From the NCBI RefSeq assembly GCF_000980885.2, contig NZ_LBDA02000028.1, forward strand, positions 1-64,000: a stretch of 64,000 nucleotides of DNA, read 5' to 3'. Below, piece by piece: positions 28,610 to 36,838 of this stretch. The notes beneath the pieces were generated by a model. The model made no database searches. It worked only from the letters and a program-made list of their open reading frames with translations, and was not told the DNA's origin. Position 1 is the stretch's first letter. Each line of letters starts with the position of its first letter. The stretch is from Streptomyces malaysiense (GTDB lineage: Bacteria > Actinomycetota > Actinomycetes > Streptomycetales > Streptomycetaceae). The position numbers and the translations under genes were made by a program.

Positions 28610-28680
28610 GACGAACCATCCCTCTCGATGTGTCCTGCGTCGTGTTGCTTCGTTGCGTTCCTGTCGCCACAAGTAGAGCA

Positions 28681-28695
28681 CACAATTGAGTTGTG
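28681..28695. promoter_or_regulatory. Probable OhrR operator
   Basis: CACAATTGAGTTGTG, an AT-rich imperfect palindrome, lies in the 123-nt gap between ohr and ohrR. It sits 72 nt upstream of the ohr start. It resembles TACAATT-AATTGTA-type OhrR boxes known from other bacteria. It is likely to control both genes. Confidence 0.65.
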
Positions 28696-28732
28696 CACAA
28701 TCAAATGCCGGGTGAAGGGCTACCCTGGACCC

Positions 28733-29218
28733 ATGACCGCTTCTCCCGCCGAGACCGAGACGGACTGGCTCCGCCTGGACAACCAGATCTGCTTCTCGCT
28801 GCACGCCGCGTCCCGTGCCTTCAACGGCGTCTACCGCGTGGTCCTCAAGGACCTCGGCCTCACCTATCCGCAGTACCTGGTCATGCTGGTGCTGTGGGAG
28901 CGGGGCGACCTGCCGGTCAAGAAGCTCGGCGAACAGCTGCGGCTCGACTCCGGAACACTGTCCCCGCTGGTCAAACGACTGGAGGCGGCGGGCCTGGTGC
29001 GCCGGGAGCGCAGCGTCCAGGACGAGCGCTCGGTGCGGGTCCTGCTCACCGAGGAGGGCGCGGCTCTGCGCGGGCGGGCCCTGGAGGTACCGCGCCGCAT
29101 CATCCGCTCCACGGGCTTCGACCGCGCCGAGATCGCCGATCTGCGCGCCCGCCTCGACCGGCTCACCAACGCACTGGACGCGGCGGCAGCGACGGAGGCC
29201 GAAGACCCGCGGGACTGA
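28733..29218 (+). CDS. ohrR: MarR-family peroxide sensor OhrR
   Basis: The 161-residue winged-helix repressor has Cys20 in LDNQICFSLHAASRAF, the position of the peroxide-sensing Cys of OhrR. The DNA-binding region is KKLGEQLRLDSGTLSPLVKRLEAAGLVRRERSVQDERSV. Oxidation of the Cys should release it from DNA and induce ohr. Its last 56 nt overlap the convergent gene on the other strand. Confidence 0.94.
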   Translation: MTASPAETETDWLRLDNQICFSLHAASRAFNGVYRVVLKDLGLTYPQYLVMLVLWERGDLPVKKLGEQLRLDSGTLSPLVKRLEAAGLVRRERSVQDERSVRVLLTEEGAALRGRALEVPRRIIRSTGFDRAEIADLRARLDRLTNALDAAAATEAEDPRD

Positions 29219-30866
29219 GGGGCCGCGCGTAGAGCCGTACGGCGGTCCGCCCGCGCACGGCCTCACCGCGCACGGCGAACTCCCGCCGGAGGAGATCGAG
29301 TCCGGCCCGCTCGCCGGGGTCGCGCGGTGTCCACCGGCCGGCCAGTACGGACCGGTCCGCGACGACCCACACCCGCCGGACCCCGGCCATCCGCCGCCGC
29401 ACGTCCACAGCGGGGGCCTCCATCCCGTACAGGGTCCCGGACACGTCCCCGGCCCGCGCGAGCGCGAGATCCCGGGTGCCGCGGAACGCTTGCGGGTACG
29501 CCAGTTCGGTGTTGCGCGTGTAGCCGGGCAGGTACAGCACGGCGTCCCCCTTCCGCATCCCCCGCGCCGCCGCCCGCGCGATCGCCGCCAGGTCGTCGGG
29601 GCGCCGGGCCGGGTCGCGGTCCTGCCGGAGGAGGGGGAACTGCAGGAGGGGGACGAGGGCGATGAGGAGGAGGCCGAGGAGGGCGGCGCGGTACGCCCTC
29701 GGAGGACGGCGCGCCGACGGCCCCGGACCGGCCGGCGGGCGGGGGCCGCGCGTGTCGGCGGATGCGCCCCCGCGCGAACGCCGCCGGCCTGACGGGAGGA
29801 CGTCCGCCCAGCGGCCACCGGGCCACAGGCGCCCCGCGATCGCCGCCACCCGATCGCCCCCCGCCGCGACCAGCAACGGAGCCCCCGCCAGCGCGTACAG
29901 CACGTACCGGTCGACGTACAGCGGCGGCGAGGACTGCGACGCCAGCATGAGCACCCCCGGCGGCACCACGACCAGCGGCGCCGCCACCCCCGCGAGCGTG
30001 ATCTCGCCCTTCCGCCCGGCCATCCCCGCCAGCAGCCCCACCACCGCGAGTCCCAGGCAGACCCAGTACACCTCCTGCGACGCCCCGAAGAACTGCCGCG
30101 CGAGCCCCGCCGCCGTCTCCTCCGTCGGCCGGCGCAGCCACGCCACCTGCGCCGCCTGCGCCCGCGACACCACCACCATGGGCAACAGGCAGAGCAGGAC
30201 CGCCGAGGCCGCGCATCCCCATCCCCGCCACACCCGTCCCCGCACCCGGGCCAGCGCCAGCGCCACGGCGTGGGCCGGCAGCAGCAGCACGGCGAACTCG
30301 TGCAGCCAGCAGGTGACGCCGAGGACGAGGCCGTACCCCCACCACGCCCCGCGCTCCACCCCGCGCAGCAGCAGCAGCGTCGCCCCCATCACGCCGGCCG
30401 CGACGAGCGCGTAGGACCGGCCCTCCTGCGCGTAGTGGCCGGCCATCGGGTTCACGGCGTAGAGCAGTCCCGCCCACAGGCCCACCCGCGGCCGCGCCAG
30501 CCGCGCCCCCACCTCCGCCACCAGAGCCGCGGTCACCACCGCTCCGGCCACCGACGGCAGGCGCAGCACCACCTCGTCGGCGTGCACGGCGAGCACGGCG
30601 TGCATGAGGACGTAGTAGAGCCCGTGCACCGCGTCGACCCCGTGCACGAGCCGCCAGATCTGCGGCACCGTCCGCCCGGCGACCTGGAACGTGACCGCCT
30701 CGTCCCGCCACATGCCGCCCCGGTCCAGCCCCCACAGCCCGAACGTCAGCATCACCGCCGCGGGCACCCCCGCCACGACCCCGCGCCGCCCTCGCCCCCC
30801 GGGCGGCTTCCGCGACGGCGCTGGCACAGCTTCCACAGCTTCCACAGGGAGCCCGACGTTCACCAC
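29163..30866 (-). CDS. Polytopic membrane glycosyltransferase (GT39/GT-C-like)
   Basis: The 567-residue protein has about ten membrane spans. After the first span an acidic motif GMWRDEAVTF matches the catalytic (D/E) loop of dolichyl/polyprenyl-phosphate-dependent GT-C enzymes. RSYALVAAGV and YVDRYVLYALAG are further typical blocks. I place the start at GTG 30866 because codons upstream to ATG 30932 have AT-rich third positions unlike coding DNA here. The likely job is sugar transfer from a lipid carrier outside the membrane, perhaps onto wall polymers. The acceptor is unknown. Its 3' end overlaps ohrR by 56 nt. Confidence 0.8.
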   Translation of the reverse strand: MVNVGLPVEAVEAVPAPSRKPPGGRGRRGVVAGVPAAVMLTFGLWGLDRGGMWRDEAVTFQVAGRTVPQIWRLVHGVDAVHGLYYVLMHAVLAVHADEVVLRLPSVAGAVVTAALVAEVGARLARPRVGLWAGLLYAVNPMAGHYAQEGRSYALVAAGVMGATLLLLRGVERGAWWGYGLVLGVTCWLHEFAVLLLPAHAVALALARVRGRVWRGWGCAASAVLLCLLPMVVVSRAQAAQVAWLRRPTEETAAGLARQFFGASQEVYWVCLGLAVVGLLAGMAGRKGEITLAGVAAPLVVVPPGVLMLASQSSPPLYVDRYVLYALAGAPLLVAAGGDRVAAIAGRLWPGGRWADVLPSGRRRSRGGASADTRGPRPPAGPGPSARRPPRAYRAALLGLLLIALVPLLQFPLLRQDRDPARRPDDLAAIARAAARGMRKGDAVLYLPGYTRNTELAYPQAFRGTRDLALARAGDVSGTLYGMEAPAVDVRRRMAGVRRVWVVADRSVLAGRWTPRDPGERAGLDLLRREFAVRGEAVRGRTAVRLYARPLSPAGLRPPSLPPRPVRW

Positions 30867-30942
30867 GGCCCGATCTTTTGCGATGAGACGATGTTTGTGG
30901 GTGATTGCGGCGTATCGCCGCCGATACTCCATCCACCCGGCT

Positions 30943-30948
30943 TAGGCT
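30943..30948 (+). promoter_or_regulatory. Candidate -10 element, leaderless start
   Basis: TAGGCT, the favoured Streptomyces -10 hexamer, ends 8 nt before ATG 30957. Initiation about 7 nt downstream would give an almost leaderless mRNA, which fits the lack of a ribosome site. No good -35 is seen. Confidence 0.4.
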
Positions 30949-30956
30949 CCAACGCG

Positions 30957-32228
30957 ATGAACGGTCCCCGTGTCACCCCCGGCCCCGTCCTCAAGCTCGC
31001 CGCCGGCTGGCTCGCCACCCGCGCGCTGATGCTGTGGCTGCTCGCGCACGACAGTTCGCCGCTGCTCAGCGGCGGTTCGGTGGCGCGCGAGGTGGGCCGG
31101 TTGTACTTCCACTGGTACGGCGTGCTCGAACAGGGGTCGTACCCGGTGCACGACACCCTGTGGCAGTACCCGCCGGGCGCGGGCGCGGTGCTGCTGGCGC
31201 CGGGCCTGGTGCCCGGGTTGTCGTACGTCCGGGCGTTCGTGACGCTCACGCTGGCCGCGGACGCGCTGATCGAGGTGGCGCTCGTGCGCGCCGGGCGACG
31301 GCCGGGGCGCAGCCTGCTCGGCGCGGCGCTGTGGACGGGCGGGCCTCCGCTGCTGCTGCATCTGCCGCTCGCGCGGTACGACGTCCAGGTCACCGCCCTC
31401 GCCGTGCTGTCCCTGCTGACGCTGGCGCGCTCCCCGCGCGCGGGCGGTGCGCTCGGGGCGCTCGGCGCGCTGGTGAAGGGCTGGCCCGCGCTGGTGCTGC
31501 TGGGCACGCCCCGGGGCGCGGCGACACGGAGCGCGTGGACGTGGGCGGCGGGCGGCGGGGCCGTCGCCCTGGGGCTGCTGTCCCTCTCGTTCCGGCATCC
31601 GCTGTCCTTCCTGGCGGAGCAGGGCGGGCGCGGGGTGCAGATCGAGTCGCTGGGCGGTACGGCCCTCAACCTCGCCCGGCACGCGGGCTGGTCCGGCCGG
31701 CCCCGCTACCGGTACGGCGCCATCGAGCTGGTCGGCCCGTACGTACCCGTCGTCGCCGCCGTGTCCCTCGCGCTGACGGCGGCCGCGTTCGGGCTGCTGG
31801 TGCTGTGGCGGGTGCGGGCGCGCCGCTGGACCGAGGCGACGGCGGCCGACGCGGCACTGTGCGCGGTGCTGCTGTTCACGGTGACCAGCCGGGTGATCAG
31901 TCCGCAGTACATGGTCTGGCTGCTCGGACTCGCCGCGGTGTGCCTGGTCTCGCGGCACACCGGCCAACGCCCGGTGGCGGCGCTGGTGCTGGCGGCGTCC
32001 GCGCTGAGCACGGTGGTGTACCCGCTGTGCTACGGGCAGGTGATCGGGGGCAGTTGGGCCGGCTGCCTGCTGATGCTGGGCCGCAACGGGACGCTGACGG
32101 CCGCGGCGGCGCTGTCCTTCGTCCGGCTGTGGCGGGCCACGGAGGCGCCGACGGCAAAGGGTGGGCAAAGAGCACAACCCTGTCCTGATTCCGACCGTCT
32201 ACCAAACCGAGCCCTAAGCCTCTCTTAA
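30957..32228 (+). CDS. Polytopic membrane mannosyltransferase-like protein (GT-C/GT87-like)
   Basis: The 423-residue protein has about nine membrane spans and resembles the DUF2029/GT87 polyprenol-phosphate mannosyltransferases. Visible landmarks are YFHWYGVLEQGSYPVHDTLWQYPPGAG after the first span, LARYDVQVTALAVL and RVISPQYMVWLLGLAA. Such enzymes extend glycans outside the membrane. Start ATG 30957 is chosen from the hydrophobic onset and a -10 box just upstream. It is divergent from the preceding GT-C gene, with 90 nt between the starts. Confidence 0.82.
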   Translation: MNGPRVTPGPVLKLAAGWLATRALMLWLLAHDSSPLLSGGSVAREVGRLYFHWYGVLEQGSYPVHDTLWQYPPGAGAVLLAPGLVPGLSYVRAFVTLTLAADALIEVALVRAGRRPGRSLLGAALWTGGPPLLLHLPLARYDVQVTALAVLSLLTLARSPRAGGALGALGALVKGWPALVLLGTPRGAATRSAWTWAAGGGAVALGLLSLSFRHPLSFLAEQGGRGVQIESLGGTALNLARHAGWSGRPRYRYGAIELVGPYVPVVAAVSLALTAAAFGLLVLWRVRARRWTEATAADAALCAVLLFTVTSRVISPQYMVWLLGLAAVCLVSRHTGQRPVAALVLAASALSTVVYPLCYGQVIGGSWAGCLLMLGRNGTLTAAAALSFVRLWRATEAPTAKGGQRAQPCPDSDRLPNRALSLS

Positions 32229-32263
32229 CGGGGTATTACCGAAGATTTCTACGCTCCCGCCCT

Positions 32264-33913
32264 GTGGACTCCATGCTTCCCGACTCGCCCGCCCAGTCAG
32301 AGAACACACAGACCCCACAGAGCACACCGCGCACCGGCGCCGTCGGCGTCGTCGTGATCGGGTACAACGACCGTGCCCATGTGGCCGACGCGGTGCGTTC
32401 GGCGCTCGCGCAGGGGCCCTCGGTCGCGGAGGTCGTCGCGGTGGACGACCGTTCCACGGACGGCAGCGCCGATTCGCTCGACCGGCTGGCCGCGGACGAC
32501 GGCAGGTTGCGGGTGATCCGGCGGGACGTCAACAGCGGTGGCTGCGGCACTCCGCGCAACACCGGGATCGACGCGGTGACGGCGCCGTACGTGATGTTCC
32601 TGGACAGCGACGACCTGCTGCCGCCGGGCGCGGTGGACGCGCTGCTGGCGGCCGCCGAGGGGGCGGGAGCCTCGGTGGCGAGCGGGCTGTGCGTGCGCCG
32701 GGAGCTGCCCTCGGGGCGTGAACAGCCCTGGCAGGAGTCCCTCTACGCGGCGCACTCCGTGCTCGCGCGCCCCGGCCAGCGCCCGCGCCTGGTCCACGAC
32801 ACGCTGTGCGTCAACAAGCTGTACCGCACCGACTTCCTGCGCGAACACGGCATCCGCTTCCCCGAAGGCCGCTTCCTCTACGAGGACTTCGTCTTCACCG
32901 CCCGGGTCCTGGCCGCGGGCCCGCGCGTCGCACTGGTACCGGACCGGGTGTACGTCTGGCACGTGCGCCGCGCCGCCGAGCGGCTGTCGCTCTCGCTGGA
33001 CCGGGGGCACATCGACAACTGGGAGGCGCGTACGCGGGCGTGCGCGCTGGCGTACGACATTCTGCTGACCGCCGGTCAGAAGGAGCTGGCGCGGGCGGCA
33101 CGGGCGAAGTTCCTCGACCACGACGTGCGGATGTACGCGCGGGAACTGGGCCTGCGCGACCCGGAGTACCGGCGTGCGTGGTGGACGCACACCCGTGAGT
33201 ATCTCGGGCGCTACGACGCCGCCGACTGGGAACAGGACCCGGCCACGCCCGGCCGGCTGCTGGGCCGGCTGCTCCTGGAGTCGCCCGAGCCGCGCGATCT
33301 GCCCCGGCTGCGGGACCTGGCCGCGCGGCCGGGCCGGCTGCTCCCGCCGTACGCCCGTACCCCGGACGGCACCCCGGTCTGGTCCGCGGACCTCCCCCAG
33401 GTGTCCCTCGCCCCCTTCCTGGCCAGCCCCGTCGAGACGCTCCCCCTGGCGCTGGACGCGGAGCTGCGGCCACGGGCGGGCACGGGCACGCTCACACTGC
33501 GGCTGCACGAGCTGTACGGCAGGGTGGCCGAGGCGGGGCCGCGCGAACTGGAGGTGCGCTGGGAGTCCCGGGACGACGCGCGGGTCCGGGGGCGCGCGAC
33601 GGCCGCTCTCGCCCCCGCCGGCCCGGACCTCTGGTCGGCCGAGCCGCCCGTCGACATCGGCGCGCTCGGCGCGGGCGTCTGGGATCTGCGGCTGACCGTG
33701 CGCTTCGCGAACGGCGCGCGGCGCGAGGTCACGGCGGCCGCCCGCGCGGGCGCCGGACGGTTGCGCCGGCGGGCCGTACCCGGCCTCCGCCACGGCGTAC
33801 TGCTCGTACAGCCGTACGCGACGCACTCCGGCGCGCTGGCGCTGCGCGTGGCGACGGGGCTGCGCGGGCTCTTCCGGATACTGCGCGGGCGACTGCGGCG
33901 CCTGCGGCGCTGA
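32264..33913 (+). CDS. GT2 glycosyltransferase with C-terminal beta-rich domain
   Basis: The 549-residue protein starts at GTG 32264, with ATG 32273 as an alternative. Its N-terminal GT-A domain shows VVVIGYND, VDDRSTDGSADS and MFLDSDDLLPPG (DxD). SGGCGTPRNTGID is a motif shared with the GT2 protein encoded at 41037. About residues 330–520 form a beta-rich region (LEVRWESRDDARVRG, WDLRLTVRF), similar in outline to accessory domains of wall-teichoic-acid glycosyltransferases. It probably decorates or builds the wall polymer. Confidence 0.88.
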   Translation: MDSMLPDSPAQSENTQTPQSTPRTGAVGVVVIGYNDRAHVADAVRSALAQGPSVAEVVAVDDRSTDGSADSLDRLAADDGRLRVIRRDVNSGGCGTPRNTGIDAVTAPYVMFLDSDDLLPPGAVDALLAAAEGAGASVASGLCVRRELPSGREQPWQESLYAAHSVLARPGQRPRLVHDTLCVNKLYRTDFLREHGIRFPEGRFLYEDFVFTARVLAAGPRVALVPDRVYVWHVRRAAERLSLSLDRGHIDNWEARTRACALAYDILLTAGQKELARAARAKFLDHDVRMYARELGLRDPEYRRAWWTHTREYLGRYDAADWEQDPATPGRLLGRLLLESPEPRDLPRLRDLAARPGRLLPPYARTPDGTPVWSADLPQVSLAPFLASPVETLPLALDAELRPRAGTGTLTLRLHELYGRVAEAGPRELEVRWESRDDARVRGRATAALAPAGPDLWSAEPPVDIGALGAGVWDLRLTVRFANGARREVTAAARAGAGRLRRRAVPGLRHGVLLVQPYATHSGALALRVATGLRGLFRILRGRLRRLRR

Positions 33914-34003
33914 GACGGCGGGCCGCCGCACTCGTACCGTGTGCGGAACCGCTGGACCGTCTGGAACTACTGGGTCTGGAACGAGACCGGGAAGGGAATC
34001 AAC

Positions 34004-34999
34004 GTGTCTGTCCTCATCGCCGGCGGGGCGGGTTACATCGGGAGCACCGTCGCGTCGGCCTGTCTGGACGCGGGCATCACCCCGGTGATCCTCGACAGCC
34101 TGGTCCGCGGCCGCGCCGAGTTCACCGACGGCCGGATCTTCTACGAGGGCGACATCGCGGACGGCGCCCTGGTCGACCGGATCTTCGCCGAGCACCCGGA
34201 GATCTCCGCGGTGGTGCACTGCGCGGCGCTGATCGTGGTGCCGGAGTCGGTGGCGGACCCGATCGGCTACTACCAGGCGAACGTCACCAAGAGCCTGGCC
34301 TTCGTCGAGCATCTGCGGCGCAACGGGTGCGACCGCCTCGTGTTCAGCAGTTCGGCGTCCATCTACCGGGCCGAGGACGGCTCGCCCGTCACCGAGGACT
34401 CGCCGCTGGCCCCGCAGAGCCCGTACGCGCGGACCAAGGCGGTGTGCGAGGGGATGTTCGCCGACATCGCCGCGGCCGGGAAGCTGCGGGTGCTGTCGCT
34501 GCGGTACTTCAACCCGGTCGGCGCGGACCCCCTGCTGCGCACCGGTCTCCAGCTCAAGCGGCCCAGCCACGCGCTGGGGATGCTGATCCAGGCCCACCAG
34601 GCGGGGACGCCGTTCCCGGTCACCGGCGTGGACTACCCGACCCGCGACGGCACGGGCATCCGTGACTACGTGCACGTCTGGGACCTCGCGGCGGCCCACA
34701 TCGCGGCGATCGAGCGCTTCGACTCCGTGCTCACCGCGTCGGCGCCGTCGATCGCGATCAACCTGGGCACGGGCTCCGGCACGACGGTCCGCGAGCTCTG
34801 CGCGGCCTTCAACAACGTCGTGAGCGCGCCCCTGACCACGATCGACACGGACCCCCGGCCGGGCGACGTGGCCGGCGGCTACACCACGAGCGACCGCGCC
34901 GCCCGCCTGCTGGGCTGGACCCCGGCCCTGTCCCTGGAGGAGGGCATCCGCTCGGCCCTGGAGTGGATCCCGGTCCGCGACAAGATGCTGCGGGACTGA
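34004..34999 (+). CDS. galE: UDP-glucose 4-epimerase-like SDR enzyme
   Basis: The 331-residue enzyme starts at GTG 34004, which follows GAAGGGA by a few bases; the frame opens 21 codons earlier but without homology. NAD-binding GGAGYIG (7–13), the catalytic Y141xxxK145 and SSSAS (115–119) identify an extended SDR of the GalE type. RDYVHVWDLAAAH and AINLGTGSGTTVRELC are GalE signatures. It should supply UDP-galactose or a related epimer to the neighbouring glycosyltransferases. The symbol is by similarity; another UDP-hexose specificity is possible. Confidence 0.9.
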   Translation: MSVLIAGGAGYIGSTVASACLDAGITPVILDSLVRGRAEFTDGRIFYEGDIADGALVDRIFAEHPEISAVVHCAALIVVPESVADPIGYYQANVTKSLAFVEHLRRNGCDRLVFSSSASIYRAEDGSPVTEDSPLAPQSPYARTKAVCEGMFADIAAAGKLRVLSLRYFNPVGADPLLRTGLQLKRPSHALGMLIQAHQAGTPFPVTGVDYPTRDGTGIRDYVHVWDLAAAHIAAIERFDSVLTASAPSIAINLGTGSGTTVRELCAAFNNVVSAPLTTIDTDPRPGDVAGGYTTSDRAARLLGWTPALSLEEGIRSALEWIPVRDKMLRD

Positions 35000-35082
35000 A
35001 CGGGGCCTCGCCGCGGGGCACGGGCCGTTCGCCGGGCGCGGTCGCGTCCCGGCCTCCCGGCCCGCCTCAGTACCCTGAGCCG

Positions 35083-36021
35083 GTGACCCCGGACCCCGCC
35101 ACCCTCGACCGAGCCGTCGGCGCCGTCGTCGGTTCCGCCGTCGGCGACGCCCTCGGCGCACCCTTCGAGTTCGGGCCCGAGGACGCCTTCTCGGACCGGT
35201 TCCCGGCCGCCGGCGGCGAGATGTGCGGCGGTGGCGGATGGGACCCCGGGGAGGCCACCGACGACACGCAGATGGCCGTGCTCGTCGGCGAGTCCCTCCT
35301 GGAACGCGGCGGGCTGGACCCGGCCGACGTCTTCCGGCGCTTTCAGCGCTGGGCCGCGGCCGAGCCGAAGGACATCGGGTTGCAGACGGAGGCGGTGCTG
35401 ACCGGCGGGCACCCCTGGGACACCGCCGCGGCCCGGCACTTCCGGGACAGCCGACGCGCCGCCGGGAACGGTGCGCTGATGCGGGCCGCGCCCTCCGCCG
35501 TGTACTTCGCGCGGCACGGCCGCACCGCCACGCTCGACGCGGCCCGCCGCCTCTCCGCCCTGACCCACGGCGACCCCGCCGCCGGCGAGGGCACCGCCGT
35601 GTTGCACGACCTCATCCGGGTCGCACTCGCCGGCGGGGACCCGCTGGACGCCGTGCCGCGCGCGCTCGCCGCGGTGCGGGCCGATCAGCGTGAGCGGTTC
35701 GCGGCGGTCCTCGCACCGGACTGGCATCCGGACGAGGCGACCGAGTTCAACGGCGCGGTGTGGCCCTGCCTGGGGTCCGCCGTGTGGGCGCTGCGGACCA
35801 CGGCGTCGTACGAGCAGGCCGTCCGCGCGGCCGTCGACCTGGGCGGCGACACGGACACCGTGGCGGCGGTCACCGGGGCGCTCGCGGGTGCCGTGCACGG
35901 CATCGGGGCCGTGCCGGAGCGGTGGACGCACGTCCTGCACGTACCGCTCCCCGGCTTCGCCGGGCGGGTGCTGCGGGCGCCGGAGCTGACCGCCCTCGCC
36001 CGCCGCCTCGTCTCGCGCTGA
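35083..36021 (+). CDS. ADP-ribosylglycohydrolase family protein
   Basis: The 312-residue protein starts at GTG 35083. It has the metal-binding motifs of the ARH/DraG fold: GSAVGDALGAPFE, EATDDTQMAVLVGESLL (first Mg site) and DLGGDTDTVAAVTGALAGAVHG (second site). Such enzymes remove ADP-ribose from proteins or small molecules, or hydrolyse related N-glycosides. The target is not deducible. Unlike its neighbours, it has no obvious link to wall polymer synthesis. It is convergent with the TetR gene, 6 nt apart. Confidence 0.92.
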   Translation: MTPDPATLDRAVGAVVGSAVGDALGAPFEFGPEDAFSDRFPAAGGEMCGGGGWDPGEATDDTQMAVLVGESLLERGGLDPADVFRRFQRWAAAEPKDIGLQTEAVLTGGHPWDTAAARHFRDSRRAAGNGALMRAAPSAVYFARHGRTATLDAARRLSALTHGDPAAGEGTAVLHDLIRVALAGGDPLDAVPRALAAVRADQRERFAAVLAPDWHPDEATEFNGAVWPCLGSAVWALRTTASYEQAVRAAVDLGGDTDTVAAVTGALAGAVHGIGAVPERWTHVLHVPLPGFAGRVLRAPELTALARRLVSR

Positions 36022-36027
36022 GCCCCC

Positions 36028-36666
36028 TCAGAGCGCCTTCAGCGCCCCCGCCGTGGCCCTGGCCAGCTTGTCCAGGTACCCCTTCGGCGGCTTCGGGGAG
36101 CGGATGACCACCGAGCGCCAGTACAGCGGGCCGGAGATGAGGTCGAGGGCGAGGTCGGGGTCGAGGCCGGGGGAGAGTTCGCCGCGGGCCGTCGCCGCCG
36201 CGATGACCTTGCTGGCCACGCCCTCCTGACCGTCACGCAGAGCCTTCTGGAACGCCTCGGCGATATCGGGGTTGCGGGCCGCCTCCGCCTGCAGGTCGGG
36301 GATGATCTGGGAGGCCACGGGGTGGCGCAGCGCGCGCGAGGTCACCTCGTACAGGAGCCGCAGGTCGCCCTCCAGGGAGCCGGTGTCCGGCGCCGGCAGC
36401 CCCAGCACCGCCATGGCGGAGACGACGTCCAGCACCAGGTGCAGCTTGGAGCGCCAGCGCCGGTACACCGCCGTCTTGCCGACCCCCGCCCGCCGCGCGA
36501 TCCCCTCGATGCTCATGCGCGCGTAGCCGACCGCGGCCAGTTCCTCGAAGACGGCCGCCCGGATGGCCTCGGTCACGTCCGGGCGCAGCACCGCGGCCCC
36601 GGCAGGAGTGCGGCGGCGCGCGCGCTGCGGCGGTTCGGCGGCGGTCCCGGCGGCGTTCGTGGTCAT
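36028..36666 (-). CDS. TetR-family transcription regulator
   Basis: The 212-residue protein starts at ATG 36666 (an ATG four codons upstream is possible). The N-terminal helix-turn-helix reads AAVGYARMSIEGIARRAGVGKTAVYRRWRSK. The C-terminal ligand domain (SLEGDLRLLYEVTSRALRHPVA...) resembles the TetR_C_16-like subgroup found with exporters. It is divergent from the TagGH-type exporter genes, with dyad elements between them, so it is the probable repressor of that exporter and of itself. Confidence 0.92.
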   Translation of the reverse strand: MTTNAAGTAAEPPQRARRRTPAGAAVLRPDVTEAIRAAVFEELAAVGYARMSIEGIARRAGVGKTAVYRRWRSKLHLVLDVVSAMAVLGLPAPDTGSLEGDLRLLYEVTSRALRHPVASQIIPDLQAEAARNPDIAEAFQKALRDGQEGVASKVIAAATARGELSPGLDPDLALDLISGPLYWRSVVIRSPKPPKGYLDKLARATAGALKAL

Positions 36667-36684
36667 GGAAGCCAGCATAGGGCG

Positions 36685-36762
36685 TTACGACGGAACGGTT
36701 GCGTTGCGACGTCGATTGGTTCTACGCTCACGCTGCGACGATACGGTCCCGTCCCGTCGTAA
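36685..36762. promoter_or_regulatory. Probable TetR operator region before exporter genes
   Basis: TTACGACGG (36685–36693) is repeated inverted as CCGTCGTAA (36754–36762). Between them lies a related pair, TGCGACG at 36705 and 36734, and a perfect CGACGTCG (36707–36714). This cluster of ACGACGG-like half-sites in the TetR/exporter gap is what an autoregulated TetR site looks like. The exact operator is not resolved. Confidence 0.5.
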
Positions 36763-36838
36763 GAGAACGTGAAGAGAAACGTAAGGAAACGCCGGACGAC
36801 GGGACCGGCCCGCCCTGGTTCCGGACACAGTCGGAGCC

